Shown here piece after piece: positions 34,607-43,681 of a stretch of 64,000 nucleotides of DNA. The position numbers and the translations under genes were made by a program. The first letter of the stretch is position 1. The number at the start of each line of letters is the position of its first letter. Under the pieces are notes generated by a model. That model was not told the origin of the DNA. It searched no databases and saw only the letters and a program-made list of their open reading frames with translations. This DNA comes from MB1-2 sp046566065 (GTDB lineage Bacteria; Actinomycetota; CADDZG01; WHSQ01). The stretch is from NCBI GenBank assembly GCA_046566065.1, contig JBKHXK010000004.1, positions 26,616-90,615 on the forward strand. The letters are read 5' to 3'.

Positions 34607-36925
34607 CTACGGGTCGTCTCCGGGATCGTCGTCATCGCGCCGGGCTTCGCTCGAAGGAGAAGGGTTGACCGTCGGTATCGGGGAGGGTTCCTCGGTCGGC
34701 TGCTCGGTCGGCACCGGAGATGGCTCCTCGGTCGGCTCCACCGATGGCTCCTCACTTGGTTCCGCTTCGGGCTCTTCGGTCTTCTCCGCCTTGGGGGAGG
34801 CGGTCACGGTCGGCGAGGGTGGAGCCTCGTTGATCACCTCGTCCGGCATGTCGACCGGGGTCGGGAAGTCGAGGATCTCCATGTCAGCGGTCACTTCTCT
34901 CATGTAGTTCGCCCATATGACCGCCGGACTGACGGGGGCTCCGCCACCGGTGACGTCGTAACCGTGGACCGGGCGGCACAGGTTGGAGTCGCTGCAATAG
35001 CGCATCTCGGGGACGAGGTCATCGTCGGTTCCCACCTTCTTGTCGGGCCCCGGTTCGAACGCGTAGCCCTCCCAGACCACGGTCACGAGCTGCGGGATGT
35101 AGCCGGCGAACCAGGCGTCCCGGTTGCTCTGCGTCGTACCGGTCTTGCCCGCCACCGGCCGTCCGATGTTGGCGACGGTCGCGGTCCCGGACTGCACCAC
35201 CTGGGTCAGGGACTGGTTCAGAACATCGGCGGAGTTCTGCTCCACGACCTGTTCCGCATCGGGTGTCGACTCTTCCTCGCAATCACCCTTCTGCGCCCGG
35301 TACTCCTTGACGCAGTTCCCGGCGGAATCTTCGATGTAGGTGATCGGCGCGACCTCCGGCAGACGCCCTCGCGCGGCCATGCCTGCGTAGGCGCGCGCCA
35401 TCTCCAAGGGCGTCACGTCCAGGATCCCTAACGACAACCCACAATCGGGAGAGATCTCGCGCTCCCGTCCTCTGGTGTCCTCCCTGTCGAACTGCAAGAC
35501 ATCCAGGATGTCGACGACAGCAGGGGGGCCGATCTCTTCGATGAGTTGGGCGTAGATCGTGTTGACCGAGTTCGTAGTGGCCTCTACCAGCGACATGGAT
35601 CCGTACGTCGCTCCGCCATAGTTCTCGACCTCCCACGGTGGGAGACCGTTCTCGCCCGCGCACGGATCGCCGATGTTCTGTGGACTAGCACCCGAGAAGG
35701 TGGAGGTGGGAGAGATCCCTTGCTCGATCGCGGCCAGCAAGGTCCACGGCTTGAACGCCGAGCCGGCCTGGCGGCCGGGTGGATCCGACGCGTAGTTGAA
35801 GCCGCGCGCTGTGCGGATGTTGCGGAAGTCGCGGCCCCCAACGAAGGCGCGCACCTCGCCCCGGGGCGTCATCGAGACGACCGCGGCCTGGGGGTCCTCT
35901 TTCTCGGTGAGGATCTCCGCCACCTTCGCTTCGGCAAGCTCCTGCATCTCCATATCGAGGGTGGTGTGGATCTTGAAGCCGCGCGTGTACAGCTCTTCTT
36001 TGAACTCGGGATAGAGGTATTCCTTGCGCAGCCATTCCATGAAGTAGGCCGCATCGGACTCCTCGGCGCTCTGACCGGGGTCCGTGATCAGCTTGACCTT
36101 GCCGCGCTTGGCCTTGCGAGCTTGATCCGAAGTGATGAAGCCCTCCGCCTCCATCAGGTCAAGGACACGGTCCCGGCGCGAGCGCGCTCCTTCGGGGTTC
36201 TCGTCCGGCTGGTAGGCCTGGGGGGCCGGGATGATGCCGGCGAGATACGCCATCTGGGGAAGGGTGAGTTCGTCCGCATCGCGGTTGAAGTAGGTCTCTG
36301 CCGCGGCCTCGATCCCGTACGCCCCACGGCCCAGATAGATCGTGTTCAGGTAGAAGCCCAGGATCTCTCTCTTGGAGTAGCGCCGCTCGAGCTTGATGGC
36401 CAGGATGGCCTCCTTCGCCTTCCTCGTCACCGTCCTCGACGGGTCGCGCAGGACCGCGTTCTTCACGTACTGCTGAGTGATCGTCGACCCTCCCTGGGCG
36501 ATCTCGCCACCGGTCAGGTTGGCCCAGGCAGCGCGCACGATGCCGCGCGGAGAGATCCCATTGTGCTCGTAGAACTGGCGATCCTCTGCCGCGATGACCG
36601 CCTGCCCGATGAACGGTCTCTTATCGAGCAACTTGTCGGTGTCGATCAGGAATCGTTTGATCTCGTCGGAATACGTTCCGATCAACTTCCCGTTCACGTC
36701 GAAGACTTCTGCGGACGATGGAAGGGTGATGTCCCGAGGCAACGGGATCTTGGAGAACGCGTAGGTCATACCGAGGATCCCTCCGCCGACCAGGATCGCC
36801 CCCAAGGGCAGAAGCCACCCGTAGCGAAGCAGGAAGCGCTGCAGCCGCGACTTGGGCTGTGTCTTCTTCGGGGAACGGGAAGCCGGGCGAGCCTTGCCCG
36901 CGGGTGCCCGCCTGCGCCTGCTCAT
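34607..36925 (-). CDS. ponA: Class A penicillin-binding protein (PonA)
   Basis: 772 residues. Builds peptidoglycan. A basic cytoplasmic N-terminus, one membrane span (about 36-58), a GT51 transglycosylase domain with catalytic Glu114 in AAEDRQFYEHNG, and a transpeptidase domain with SAFK (389-392), SVN (453-455) and KTG (594-596). All catalytic motifs are intact. The last 70 residues are a Pro/Glu/Ser/Thr-rich tail of TEEPSP-like repeats ending in an acidic DDDDPGDDP, probably wall-spanning. ATG at 36925 chosen by the MSRRRR basic start. Same position as mycobacterial ponA1. Confidence 0.95.
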   Translation of the reverse strand: MSRRRRAPAGKARPASRSPKKTQPKSRLQRFLLRYGWLLPLGAILVGGGILGMTYAFSKIPLPRDITLPSSAEVFDVNGKLIGTYSDEIKRFLIDTDKLLDKRPFIGQAVIAAEDRQFYEHNGISPRGIVRAAWANLTGGEIAQGGSTITQQYVKNAVLRDPSRTVTRKAKEAILAIKLERRYSKREILGFYLNTIYLGRGAYGIEAAAETYFNRDADELTLPQMAYLAGIIPAPQAYQPDENPEGARSRRDRVLDLMEAEGFITSDQARKAKRGKVKLITDPGQSAEESDAAYFMEWLRKEYLYPEFKEELYTRGFKIHTTLDMEMQELAEAKVAEILTEKEDPQAAVVSMTPRGEVRAFVGGRDFRNIRTARGFNYASDPPGRQAGSAFKPWTLLAAIEQGISPTSTFSGASPQNIGDPCAGENGLPPWEVENYGGATYGSMSLVEATTNSVNTIYAQLIEEIGPPAVVDILDVLQFDREDTRGREREISPDCGLSLGILDVTPLEMARAYAGMAARGRLPEVAPITYIEDSAGNCVKEYRAQKGDCEEESTPDAEQVVEQNSADVLNQSLTQVVQSGTATVANIGRPVAGKTGTTQSNRDAWFAGYIPQLVTVVWEGYAFEPGPDKKVGTDDDLVPEMRYCSDSNLCRPVHGYDVTGGGAPVSPAVIWANYMREVTADMEILDFPTPVDMPDEVINEAPPSPTVTASPKAEKTEEPEAEPSEEPSVEPTEEPSPVPTEQPTEEPSPIPTVNPSPSSEARRDDDDPGDDP

Positions 36926-36971
36926 CGGAGCCAGTCTAGGGGCGCTCGCAAGCAAAGCGGCGCCATCTCGC

Positions 36972-38420
36972 TCACAGGAATCCGGTCGCAAGCCCCGTGT
37001 AGGTGAGCCACAACACCGCGGCCGCAGCCGCGACCGAGCCCCCGAGTCCGCCGCGGTGCAACCAGAGCGCGGCCTTGTCCCCCAGGTCGACGACGCCGGC
37101 GGTCGGAGCCGGACGGGCCGGAGTGACCGGGACGTTCGAGCGGGGTGCGAAGCGAGCCGCTGCGATCGCGGCCAGGACGGCCACCACGAACAGCGGCACC
37201 GCGCGCCCCGCCGGGCCTACTCCGGAGGAGAGCCCCAGTTCCGCGACGGGGGCCAGCCCGGTGATCAAGCCCACTCCGGCGAGCACCCAGGCGACCAGCA
37301 CCGCTTCGGGACGGAAATGCTCCAGCTCCGTACGTCTCCCGATCGTGGCGCCCAGAGCAACGCCTCCGGCCACGACGGCGGGCAGCAGGGCGGCGAACGC
37401 GTCCCAGGGTGCCGCCTCCAGGATGGAAGGCGCGGTCACCGCCCGTTCGAAGGAGCTAGAGGCTCCGGCGACGATCGCTCCGAAGCCGACCGTTACGGGG
37501 AGAGCGGCCAGGATCAGTCCCCGCTCGGACTGCGCCCGGCCCGAGGTCCAGGGCCAGAGCGTGATCAAGGCAACGGCGAGAGCGGCTGCCGCGCCCGCTT
37601 TCGCTATCGCGTCCGGCTCGATCCAGGCGATCCCGAGCATGGTCGCGACCGGCCAGGTGGCGACCACCGAGAGTCGCGGGCGGTCGAGAGCCAAACTCCA
37701 CGCGATCGCTCCGGCTGCGAGGAGGAGCAACGGCAGTGCGATCGCCACCTCGTCGCCCGCGGAGGCGAAGGGGACAACGGCGAAGCCGGAAGCAACGACC
37801 AGCGGAACGATCGTTCCTTCGGGTCTCCCCAGGGCGGCTCCGATGCCCACCAGAGGAAGCACGCCGGCCCGGATCAGCACGGCGATGGCGACCGGGAAGA
37901 TCCAGACGCCGTCGACCGCAGCGGGAAGCGCCCAGGTCTCGTGTTCGAGCGCGTAACCGACCATGCCCCCGACGAAGCACAGATCTCCCAGCGCTATCGC
38001 CAGGGCGACGTGAGGGCCGGTCGTACGAGAACGAGCTCCGACCAGGGCGACGACGCTCAAGGCGATCCAGAAGAGCAAGGCCGGCACTATCCAGCGGGTC
38101 GTCGCCAGGACGAGCAGAGCGGTGACGCCGGCTCCGACCAGGGCCCCCAGATCCCAGCGCGCCGCCGAGCTGTCGTCACCTGCCAGAACCAACAGCCATG
38201 CGCAGAAGCCCGCGATCGCCACCAGGGCGGCTCGCTGCGAGCCGAACTCCATCGTGCTCCAGGTGGCCTCGGCCCCGCGAGCCAGGAAGAGGATGACGGA
38301 GGATGCCGCCCCCAGCGCGGCCAGCAGTCTCGATCCGGACTGACGCTGCTCGTCGGGCAGTCCGCGCAGGGCCAGGCATGCCAGGGCCAGGACCATGTGA
38401 CTCACGACGAAGAACCCCAT
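36972..38420 (-). CDS. Large multipass membrane protein, antiporter-subunit-like
   Basis: 482 residues with 13 or so membrane spans. Parts such as FPVAIAVLIRAGVLPLVGIGAAL followed by DRPRLSVVATWPVATMLGIAW look like the proton-channel half-repeats of NuoL/M/N and Mrp antiporter subunits, but no complete signature is present, so function is open. Its ATG shares a base with the stop of the upstream membrane gene (TGATG), showing a coupled pair between DUF5318 and ponA. Confidence 0.55.
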   Translation of the reverse strand: MGFFVVSHMVLALACLALRGLPDEQRQSGSRLLAALGAASSVILFLARGAEATWSTMEFGSQRAALVAIAGFCAWLLVLAGDDSSAARWDLGALVGAGVTALLVLATTRWIVPALLFWIALSVVALVGARSRTTGPHVALAIALGDLCFVGGMVGYALEHETWALPAAVDGVWIFPVAIAVLIRAGVLPLVGIGAALGRPEGTIVPLVVASGFAVVPFASAGDEVAIALPLLLLAAGAIAWSLALDRPRLSVVATWPVATMLGIAWIEPDAIAKAGAAAALAVALITLWPWTSGRAQSERGLILAALPVTVGFGAIVAGASSSFERAVTAPSILEAAPWDAFAALLPAVVAGGVALGATIGRRTELEHFRPEAVLVAWVLAGVGLITGLAPVAELGLSSGVGPAGRAVPLFVVAVLAAIAAARFAPRSNVPVTPARPAPTAGVVDLGDKAALWLHRGGLGGSVAAAAAVLWLTYTGLATGFL

Positions 38421-39118
38421 CAGCGCACGCTCATCTGCAGGGCGGCGGCCGCCAGAACCGCCGCGCCGGCTACGACGACAGGAAGAGCGCGCCAGATCAG
38501 CTTGTTGCGGCTAAGGAACCAGGCGAGGCCAGACGAAGCGGCCGCCGCCACCGTCACGACCGCGGCCCAGCGCAAAAGCTGAGCGGTGACCGAGCCTGCC
38601 CCCGCCCCCCAGAGTCCGGACTCGGCCGGATCGAAGAAGACAGTTGTGATCGCGAGCGCCCCGACGATCGCCTCGAGGCCCGCCCAGATCAGTCCGAACC
38701 TGTTCGAGGGCCACGGAGCGGAGAGCCACACGGCCAGAGCCAGCAAGGCCGCGCCGGCCGCGATCGAGGTCGCCACCGCGGACTGGGTCGGGCCCACGAG
38801 CAGGGTCGGACCGAGCACCGCTTGGACGCCGCGGAGCTCTGCCAGCTCTAAAGCCTCCCAACGAAGGGCACCCACCCCCATGGCCCCGGCCAGCACGGCC
38901 ACAGCCGCTCCCGCGATCGAAGCCGGGATGCGGGTGAGGAGGAGGCTCCTGCCGTAGGTGATCAGAGCGAGCCCACCCACGACCGCTACGACCGGGCCTG
39001 CCACGACACCCAGCAGGTAACCGAGAGCTATCACCAGGCCTGCCGCCCGCGTCCCGGACGCGAACGCTGCCGGGGAAGCCTCTTGGAAGCCACCCGCGGT
39101 GGGAGCGGCCTGGCTCAA
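38420..39118 (-). CDS. Membrane protein coupled to the 36972 gene
   Basis: 232 residues with six or seven membrane spans (from about residue 25), Ala/Gly/Val rich. No family recognised. Its ATG overlaps the DUF5318 stop as ATGA and its stop overlaps the next membrane gene, so DUF5318, this gene and the 482-residue protein form one translational unit upstream of ponA. In size and place it could be a partner subunit of the antiporter-like protein. Confidence 0.55.
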   Translation of the reverse strand: MSQAAPTAGGFQEASPAAFASGTRAAGLVIALGYLLGVVAGPVVAVVGGLALITYGRSLLLTRIPASIAGAAVAVLAGAMGVGALRWEALELAELRGVQAVLGPTLLVGPTQSAVATSIAAGAALLALAVWLSAPWPSNRFGLIWAGLEAIVGALAITTVFFDPAESGLWGAGAGSVTAQLLRWAAVVTVAAAASSGLAWFLSRNKLIWRALPVVVAGAAVLAAAALQMSVR

Positions 39119-39576
39119 CCCCGGTCGCTACGTGAGGACTTGACGCGACCCGCAGGGCGGGGCCCCGCGAACTTCCGCCCGGCTTGGTAGGCGCGCACGA
39201 GGTGGTTCCAAGCGCAGTCGACGCACACCTCGACCACGTAGCAGGTGAACTGCTCGTGGCGGGTAGCCAGCTCGGTGAGCCACTCCTCGGGGTATACGAC
39301 CCGCCCGTTATCCCTCTTCAGCTCCGGCCCGTAGACGTAGCTGACGAGCCTCAGAGAGTCGTGGGAGCAGACCGGGCACACCGGATCGCACTTGGCTCCG
39401 ATGTTCTTGGCGGCCCGCATCAGCTCGGGGTGGGCATCGCAGATATCGGCGGTGTCCAGAGACCCCTGGCGAACCGAAGCAAGCGCGGCTCGCCTGGCCA
39501 AGCGGTAATCCACCGTGGGTCCGGCAGGGGGCGGAGGTGTCCGGGTGGGGTCGAAGGACCGGCCTGTGAAAGCCAT
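39115..39576 (-). CDS. DUF5318 family protein
   Basis: 153 residues. Two Cys pairs, CPVC (in CDPVCPVCSHDS) and CVDC (in VEVCVDCAWNH), suggest a zinc-bound fold; YRLARRAALASVRQG and DICDAHPELMRAAKNIG are conserved-looking helices. This matches the actinobacterial DUF5318 protein found next to ponA1 (Rv0049 position). Function unknown. ATG at 39576 gives MAFTGRSFDPTRT. It is divergent from padR, with a palindromic operator between. Confidence 0.8.
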   Translation of the reverse strand: MAFTGRSFDPTRTPPPPAGPTVDYRLARRAALASVRQGSLDTADICDAHPELMRAAKNIGAKCDPVCPVCSHDSLRLVSYVYGPELKRDNGRVVYPEEWLTELATRHEQFTCYVVEVCVDCAWNHLVRAYQAGRKFAGPRPAGRVKSSRSDRG

Positions 39577-39634
39577 CCGGGGATGGTACTCCCGCCACGC
39601 AGGGGGCCCGGCTTGTCGCGCGAGGTATCTGGAT

Positions 39635-39655
39635 GATATATCGTTTCGATATATC
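39635..39655. promoter_or_regulatory. Perfect inverted repeat, likely PadR operator
   Basis: Two 9-base arms, GATATATCG and CGATATATC, separated by TTT, lie 29 bases before the padR start and 58 bases before divergent DUF5318. ATAT-rich palindromes are typical of PadR-family sites, so self-control of padR-ino1, and perhaps of the DUF5318-ponA side, is likely. No other palindrome this perfect was seen in intergenic DNA here. Confidence 0.7.
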
Positions 39656-39684
39656 GGATCACACTTAGAAGGGCGACACATCCA

Positions 39685-40293
39685 GTGAAGCAGCCAGGCA
39701 TGCTCGAGCTCCCCGTGCTGGGGCTCCTCAAAGAGCGATCCATGCACGGCTACGAGTTGCGGAAGCAACTCGGGGCGATGCTTGGTCCCTTCTGGCAGGT
39801 TTCCTGGGGATCTCTCTACCCCACGCTGCGACGGCTGGCCAAAGCCGAGGCGGTCGAGAAGATCGCCGAGGAGAAGCCCAAGCGCGCCCCCAAGGCGAGC
39901 CGAGGGACCAAGCAGACGACCACTCTGTCGCCGGGACGTCGCAAGACCGTCTACAGGATCACCCCTATCGGCGAGGCGATGTTCCGCGAGATGCTGGAAG
40001 AGACCGCCGCGTCGGTGGATACCGAGCATTTCACTCTGAAGCTGGCCTTCTTCCGCTACCTCCAGCCCGAGACCCGTCTAGCTCTCCTAGAGCGTCGACG
40101 CGCGTACCTGCAGGAGAAGCTCGCCCAGTTCAAGGCCAACCTGCGGGACTACCGCGAACGTATCGATAGCTACACGTTGTCAATGCAGAACCACTCGATG
40201 GCCTCGACGCAGTCGGACATCGAGTGGATCGAAGAGCTGATCCAGAAGGAGCGCTCCATAGAGGGCGGCGCTCCGAATCCCACGAACGCTTAG
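39685..40293 (+). CDS. PadR-family transcriptional regulator
   Basis: 202 residues. Winged helix at residues 6-85: MLELPVLGLLKERSMHGYELRKQL and SWGSLYPTLRRLAKAE are PadR signatures; the C-terminal half is a coiled-coil dimerisation helix region (RRRAYLQEKLAQFKANLRDYRERI). Start GTG at 39685, or ATG at 39700, which gives the commonest family N-terminus. ino1 follows 14 bases later. The pair has the same order as mycobacterial Rv0047c and ino1. Confidence 0.9.
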   Translation: MKQPGMLELPVLGLLKERSMHGYELRKQLGAMLGPFWQVSWGSLYPTLRRLAKAEAVEKIAEEKPKRAPKASRGTKQTTTLSPGRRKTVYRITPIGEAMFREMLEETAASVDTEHFTLKLAFFRYLQPETRLALLERRRAYLQEKLAQFKANLRDYRERIDSYTLSMQNHSMASTQSDIEWIEELIQKERSIEGGAPNPTNA

Positions 40294-40307
40294 ACAGGGG
40301 GAGAGTC

Positions 40308-41459
40308 ATGGCAAAGATCCGCGTCGGAATCATCGGGGTAGGCAACTGCGCCTCGTCACTGATCCAGGGTGTCGAGTACTACGCGAAAGCTCGCTCGGAC
40401 GAGAAGGTCCCCGGGCTCATGCACGTCGACATCGGCCCGTACCACGTGTCCGATATCGAGTTCAGCTGCGCCTTCGATGTAGACGCCAACAAGGTCGGGC
40501 TAGATCTTTCCGAGGCGATCTGGGTCGAGCCCAACAACACCGTCAGGTTCTCCGACGTCCCCGAGAGCGGCGTCAAGGTCCAACGCGGTCACACCTATGA
40601 CGGCTTGGGCCACTACTACCGCGGAGTAGTGACCGAGTCCGACATGCCCCCTGTGGACATCGCGAAGGTCTTGAAGGAGACGAAGACCGACGTCCTCATC
40701 AACTACCTTCCGGTCGGTTCGGAGCAGGCCGCCAGGTTCTACGCCGAGGAAGCGCTCGAGGCAGGCACCGCTTTCATCAACTGCATGCCGGTTTTCATCG
40801 CGACCAACGAGGACTGGGCGCAGCGCTTCACCAAGCGCGGCGTGCCCATCATCGGCGACGACATCAAGAGCCAGGTGGGCGCGACGATCAGCCACCGGGT
40901 GCTCTCGAAGCTGTTCGAGGACCGAGGCGTGATCATCGACCACACGTACCAGCTCAACTTCGGCGGCAACATGGACTTCAAGAACATGCTCGAGCGGGAG
41001 CGCCTGCAGTCCAAGAAGATCTCGAAGACGCAGTCGGTGACCTCACAGATCACTGGCGGGATCGACGCCGAGGACATCCACATCGGCCCGTCGGACCACG
41101 TCCCCTGGTTGAAGGACCGCAAGTGGGCCTACATCCGGATCGAGGGTCGCGAGTTCGGCGACGTCCCCATCTCGATGGAGCTGAAGCTCGAGGTCTGGGA
41201 CTCTCCCAACTCGGCCGGGGTCGTGATCGACGCGGTGCGTTGCGCCAAGCTCGCTCTGGACCGTGGGGTCGGCGGCCCGCTGCTGGCGCCGAGCGCCTAC
41301 TTCATGAAGTCGCCTCCGGTTCAGTACTCGGACGCCGAGGCGCACGACCTGGTCGAAACCTTCATCTCGGACGCTCCCGTCATCTCCAACGGGCACGGCC
41401 ACATGAACGGCAACGGCCACACCTCGATCGACCTCGGCACTTCGATCACCTCGAAGTAG
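40308..41459 (+). CDS. ino1: Inositol-3-phosphate synthase
   Basis: 383 residues. NAD-dependent cyclisation of glucose-6-phosphate to inositol phosphate, feeding mycothiol and phosphatidylinositol. GIIGVGNCASSLIQGVEYY (NAD site), VGATISHRVL, QLNFGGNMDFKNM and SDHVPWLKDRKWAYIRIEG are typical of the prokaryotic type. The C-terminus has a Gly/Asn/His-rich tail (SNGHGHMNGNGHTS), which could bind metal. ATG follows GGGGGAGAG. Links with mca at 16.3 kb. Confidence 0.95.
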   Translation: MAKIRVGIIGVGNCASSLIQGVEYYAKARSDEKVPGLMHVDIGPYHVSDIEFSCAFDVDANKVGLDLSEAIWVEPNNTVRFSDVPESGVKVQRGHTYDGLGHYYRGVVTESDMPPVDIAKVLKETKTDVLINYLPVGSEQAARFYAEEALEAGTAFINCMPVFIATNEDWAQRFTKRGVPIIGDDIKSQVGATISHRVLSKLFEDRGVIIDHTYQLNFGGNMDFKNMLERERLQSKKISKTQSVTSQITGGIDAEDIHIGPSDHVPWLKDRKWAYIRIEGREFGDVPISMELKLEVWDSPNSAGVVIDAVRCAKLALDRGVGGPLLAPSAYFMKSPPVQYSDAEAHDLVETFISDAPVISNGHGHMNGNGHTSIDLGTSITSK

Positions 41460-41495
41460 CAGGGGCTGCCCCGTACCGAGGGGCATAGTGAAGAG

Positions 41496-42818
41496 GTGAG
41501 CGCAAGCAGGCGCCGTCGCGTCCTGAGAGAGATGCTGGCCGAGCGCGATCTGAAGCTGCTACTGGGTGCCCAGTTCCTGGCGCAAGCAGCCGATGGTCTG
41601 GCTCAGGCGGTGTTCGCGGACGTGCTGGTCCTTGAGCCACTCAGTGCGGGCACGCCGATGCGCATCTTCACGCTGTTCGCGGTAACCCTGCTGCCGTATT
41701 CGCTGCTGTCCCCGTTCATGGGCGTCCTAGTCGATCGGTGGCCGCGTCGCAGCCTGCTCATTTGGACGAACGTGCTGCGCGGCTTGATGTTGCTCACGCT
41801 GTTCGTCTGGTCCGGTGCGCTGCCCGGCCACACCTCTCTGTTCATCGCGACGCTCGTGCTCCTCGGCATGGGTCGCCTCTTCCTCACCACCAAGGGAGCG
41901 GTGCTTCCCGTCCTGCTTCACGAGCACCATCTGCTGCAAGGCAACTCCCTATCGGGCGGGGGAGGGATGGTGTCTGCGCTGGCGGGTGGCGTCATCGGGA
42001 TCGGCGTGATCGTCGTGCTGCCACCCGATGCAGCGTTCGCTATAGCGGGGGCCACCTACCTCCTGGGCGCGCTCGCCTCTCATGCGATATCCACGCCACT
42101 CGGGCATGGAGAACGGACCCACGTTCCATTGCTGCAAGACGCAGGCAACGTGGGCAGGGAGCTGAGGGACGGTCTGAAGGTCGTTTGGCAACACGTACAC
42201 GCCCGGCTGCCTCTGATCTCGATCTTCCTCCTTCGCACCATCGCGATGTTCGTCGCGATCTCGGCGATCCTCATCATCAAGAACGAGTTCGGTGCAGACG
42301 AGCGCATCGGGAAGCTGTCCTCGAGCGCGTTCGCCCTCGGTGGCGCGGGCGTCGGCGCGTTCGTAGGCGCGCTTACCGCGCCGATCGTGGGGCGCCGGCT
42401 GCACCGCGCCGGCTTGATCCTCTTCGGCTTCGCGGTCTCGAGCGCGGGGATCATCGCCCTCGGCGGCATCCTCGACATCTACGCGGTCGTCACGTTGACC
42501 TTCCTGGGCGGCTACGGCGGGTTCGTATCGAAGGTCGCGACGGATGCGTCGGTCCAGGAATCCCTGCCGGATGACTACCGTGGCCGGGCCTTCGCTCTCT
42601 ACGACATCCTCTACAACCTTGCCAGCGTGGCGGCCGGCGCCGTCATGGTGGTTTTCTACCCGGACGACCCCGGCGGCCTGCGGCCGCTGATGATCGTGGG
42701 CGGATCTGTGGGCCTGGCGCTGACAGCAGTCATGGCCAACGCGTTCCGCCGGGCGGGCATCCCCACCAGTCGCAGACGCAGCGGACAAAGCCGTCACCTA
42801 AGCCTCGACGACGTCTAG
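41496..42818 (+). CDS. MFS transporter
   Basis: 440 residues, about 11-12 membrane spans. The loop 2-3 motif is GVLVDRWPRRSLLIW; the second half has a related motif (VGRRLHRAGLILFG) and PDDYRGRAFALYD, as in the MFS_3/EntS-like drug-exporter group. Substrate unknown. Start GTG at 41496 with CATAGT ending 6 bases upstream. The 36-base ino1-MFS space holds a small GCCCC/GGGGC hairpin without a T-run. Confidence 0.85.
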   Translation: MSASRRRRVLREMLAERDLKLLLGAQFLAQAADGLAQAVFADVLVLEPLSAGTPMRIFTLFAVTLLPYSLLSPFMGVLVDRWPRRSLLIWTNVLRGLMLLTLFVWSGALPGHTSLFIATLVLLGMGRLFLTTKGAVLPVLLHEHHLLQGNSLSGGGGMVSALAGGVIGIGVIVVLPPDAAFAIAGATYLLGALASHAISTPLGHGERTHVPLLQDAGNVGRELRDGLKVVWQHVHARLPLISIFLLRTIAMFVAISAILIIKNEFGADERIGKLSSSAFALGGAGVGAFVGALTAPIVGRRLHRAGLILFGFAVSSAGIIALGGILDIYAVVTLTFLGGYGGFVSKVATDASVQESLPDDYRGRAFALYDILYNLASVAAGAVMVVFYPDDPGGLRPLMIVGGSVGLALTAVMANAFRRAGIPTSRRRSGQSRHLSLDDV

Positions 42819-42835
42819 TGCCTGGTGCCGGCGGC

Positions 42836-43627
42836 CTACGCGTTGGCCACCGCGTCCAGGCACCCAAGGATCGCCCCGTAGAGACGCTCGCTGACGACCC
42901 CGTCCCGCTGAACGGCGGCCGGGTCGGTCAGGTACTTGTCGTTCCACGACCCCATCCCTCCGAAGACCCAGGCCTGGAAGGCCGCAGCCGCGACGCGTCG
43001 GCGCTCCAAAGAAGCATCGCTCGGGATCGCGTCCGGGTGATACGGGATCTCAGGATCGTCGGATCTAGCGAGTTGGATGGCTTGTTCGAACCACTCGGCC
43101 CACTCATCCATCCCTTGGTCGATGGCAAACAGGCGGATCTCTTCAAGGGCTGCCAAGAGCTCGCCTAGGGACCGAGCGAGCGTTGCCGGTGCGGGCGCGG
43201 TAGGCGTCCTGGCCGTGACCCCCCGATAGGTGACGCGCCAGATCCGTCTGTCGGGCGGGTAGTCGGTGGTGGGATCCCACATCGTCTCCGAATAGCTCGC
43301 CCAGGCCTCGGGCCTGACGGAACCCCGGGTGAAGATCGCGCCGCGTCCGGGCCCTGCCGCACCGATATTCGCCAGGTCGGGGTTCCGCCAGGTCCGGGCA
43401 CCGAGAAGCAGACGCTCGATCTGCCGATAACGCAGCCCCTCGATCCAATCCTGGGTCGTGTCCCAGGTCACCGTCCGCAAGCGCTTCCTCAGCTCGAACC
43501 GCATCTCCTTGACGAACCGAAAGGTCGTGTTGCCGGCAAACAGATCCGGCGGGTCGCCGTGAGGGTTCTCCAGCCACACGTTCACGTGAGTCACGACTGC
43601 GAGCAGTCGCGCGAGTTCACCGTCCAT
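42836..43627 (-). CDS. Conserved-looking hypothetical protein
   Basis: 263 residues, no membrane span or signal peptide. Composition and reading frame are those of a real gene. Rich in Trp and charged residues; mostly helical in appearance with no catalytic motif I know. Contains RTWRNPDLANIGAAGPGRGAIF and an IRLFAIDQGMDEWAEWFEQ helix. It is a single gene, convergent with the MFS transporter and in line with the methyltransferase-cca operon 54 bases upstream. Confidence 0.5.
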   Translation of the reverse strand: MDGELARLLAVVTHVNVWLENPHGDPPDLFAGNTTFRFVKEMRFELRKRLRTVTWDTTQDWIEGLRYRQIERLLLGARTWRNPDLANIGAAGPGRGAIFTRGSVRPEAWASYSETMWDPTTDYPPDRRIWRVTYRGVTARTPTAPAPATLARSLGELLAALEEIRLFAIDQGMDEWAEWFEQAIQLARSDDPEIPYHPDAIPSDASLERRRVAAAAFQAWVFGGMGSWNDKYLTDPAAVQRDGVVSERLYGAILGCLDAVANA

Positions 43628-43681
43628 CCCTGCCCTTAAACACTCCGCTCGCTGTTCCCCTCGAGGCCAGCCTGGCCGCAG

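Noticed and set aside
35546..37006. 486-codon open frame on the plus strand
   Set aside because: It is antisense to ponA, which has all class A PBP motifs. Long antisense frames are common at this GC content.
36852..38582. 576-codon open frame on the plus strand
   Set aside because: Composition is Arg/Gly/Asp/Gln rich with no family motif, and it is antisense to the end of ponA's N-terminus and to a clear membrane protein.
41467..41484. GCCCC/GGGGC hairpin after ino1 as terminator
   Set aside because: Only 5 bp with a 7-base loop and no T-run; too weak to call.
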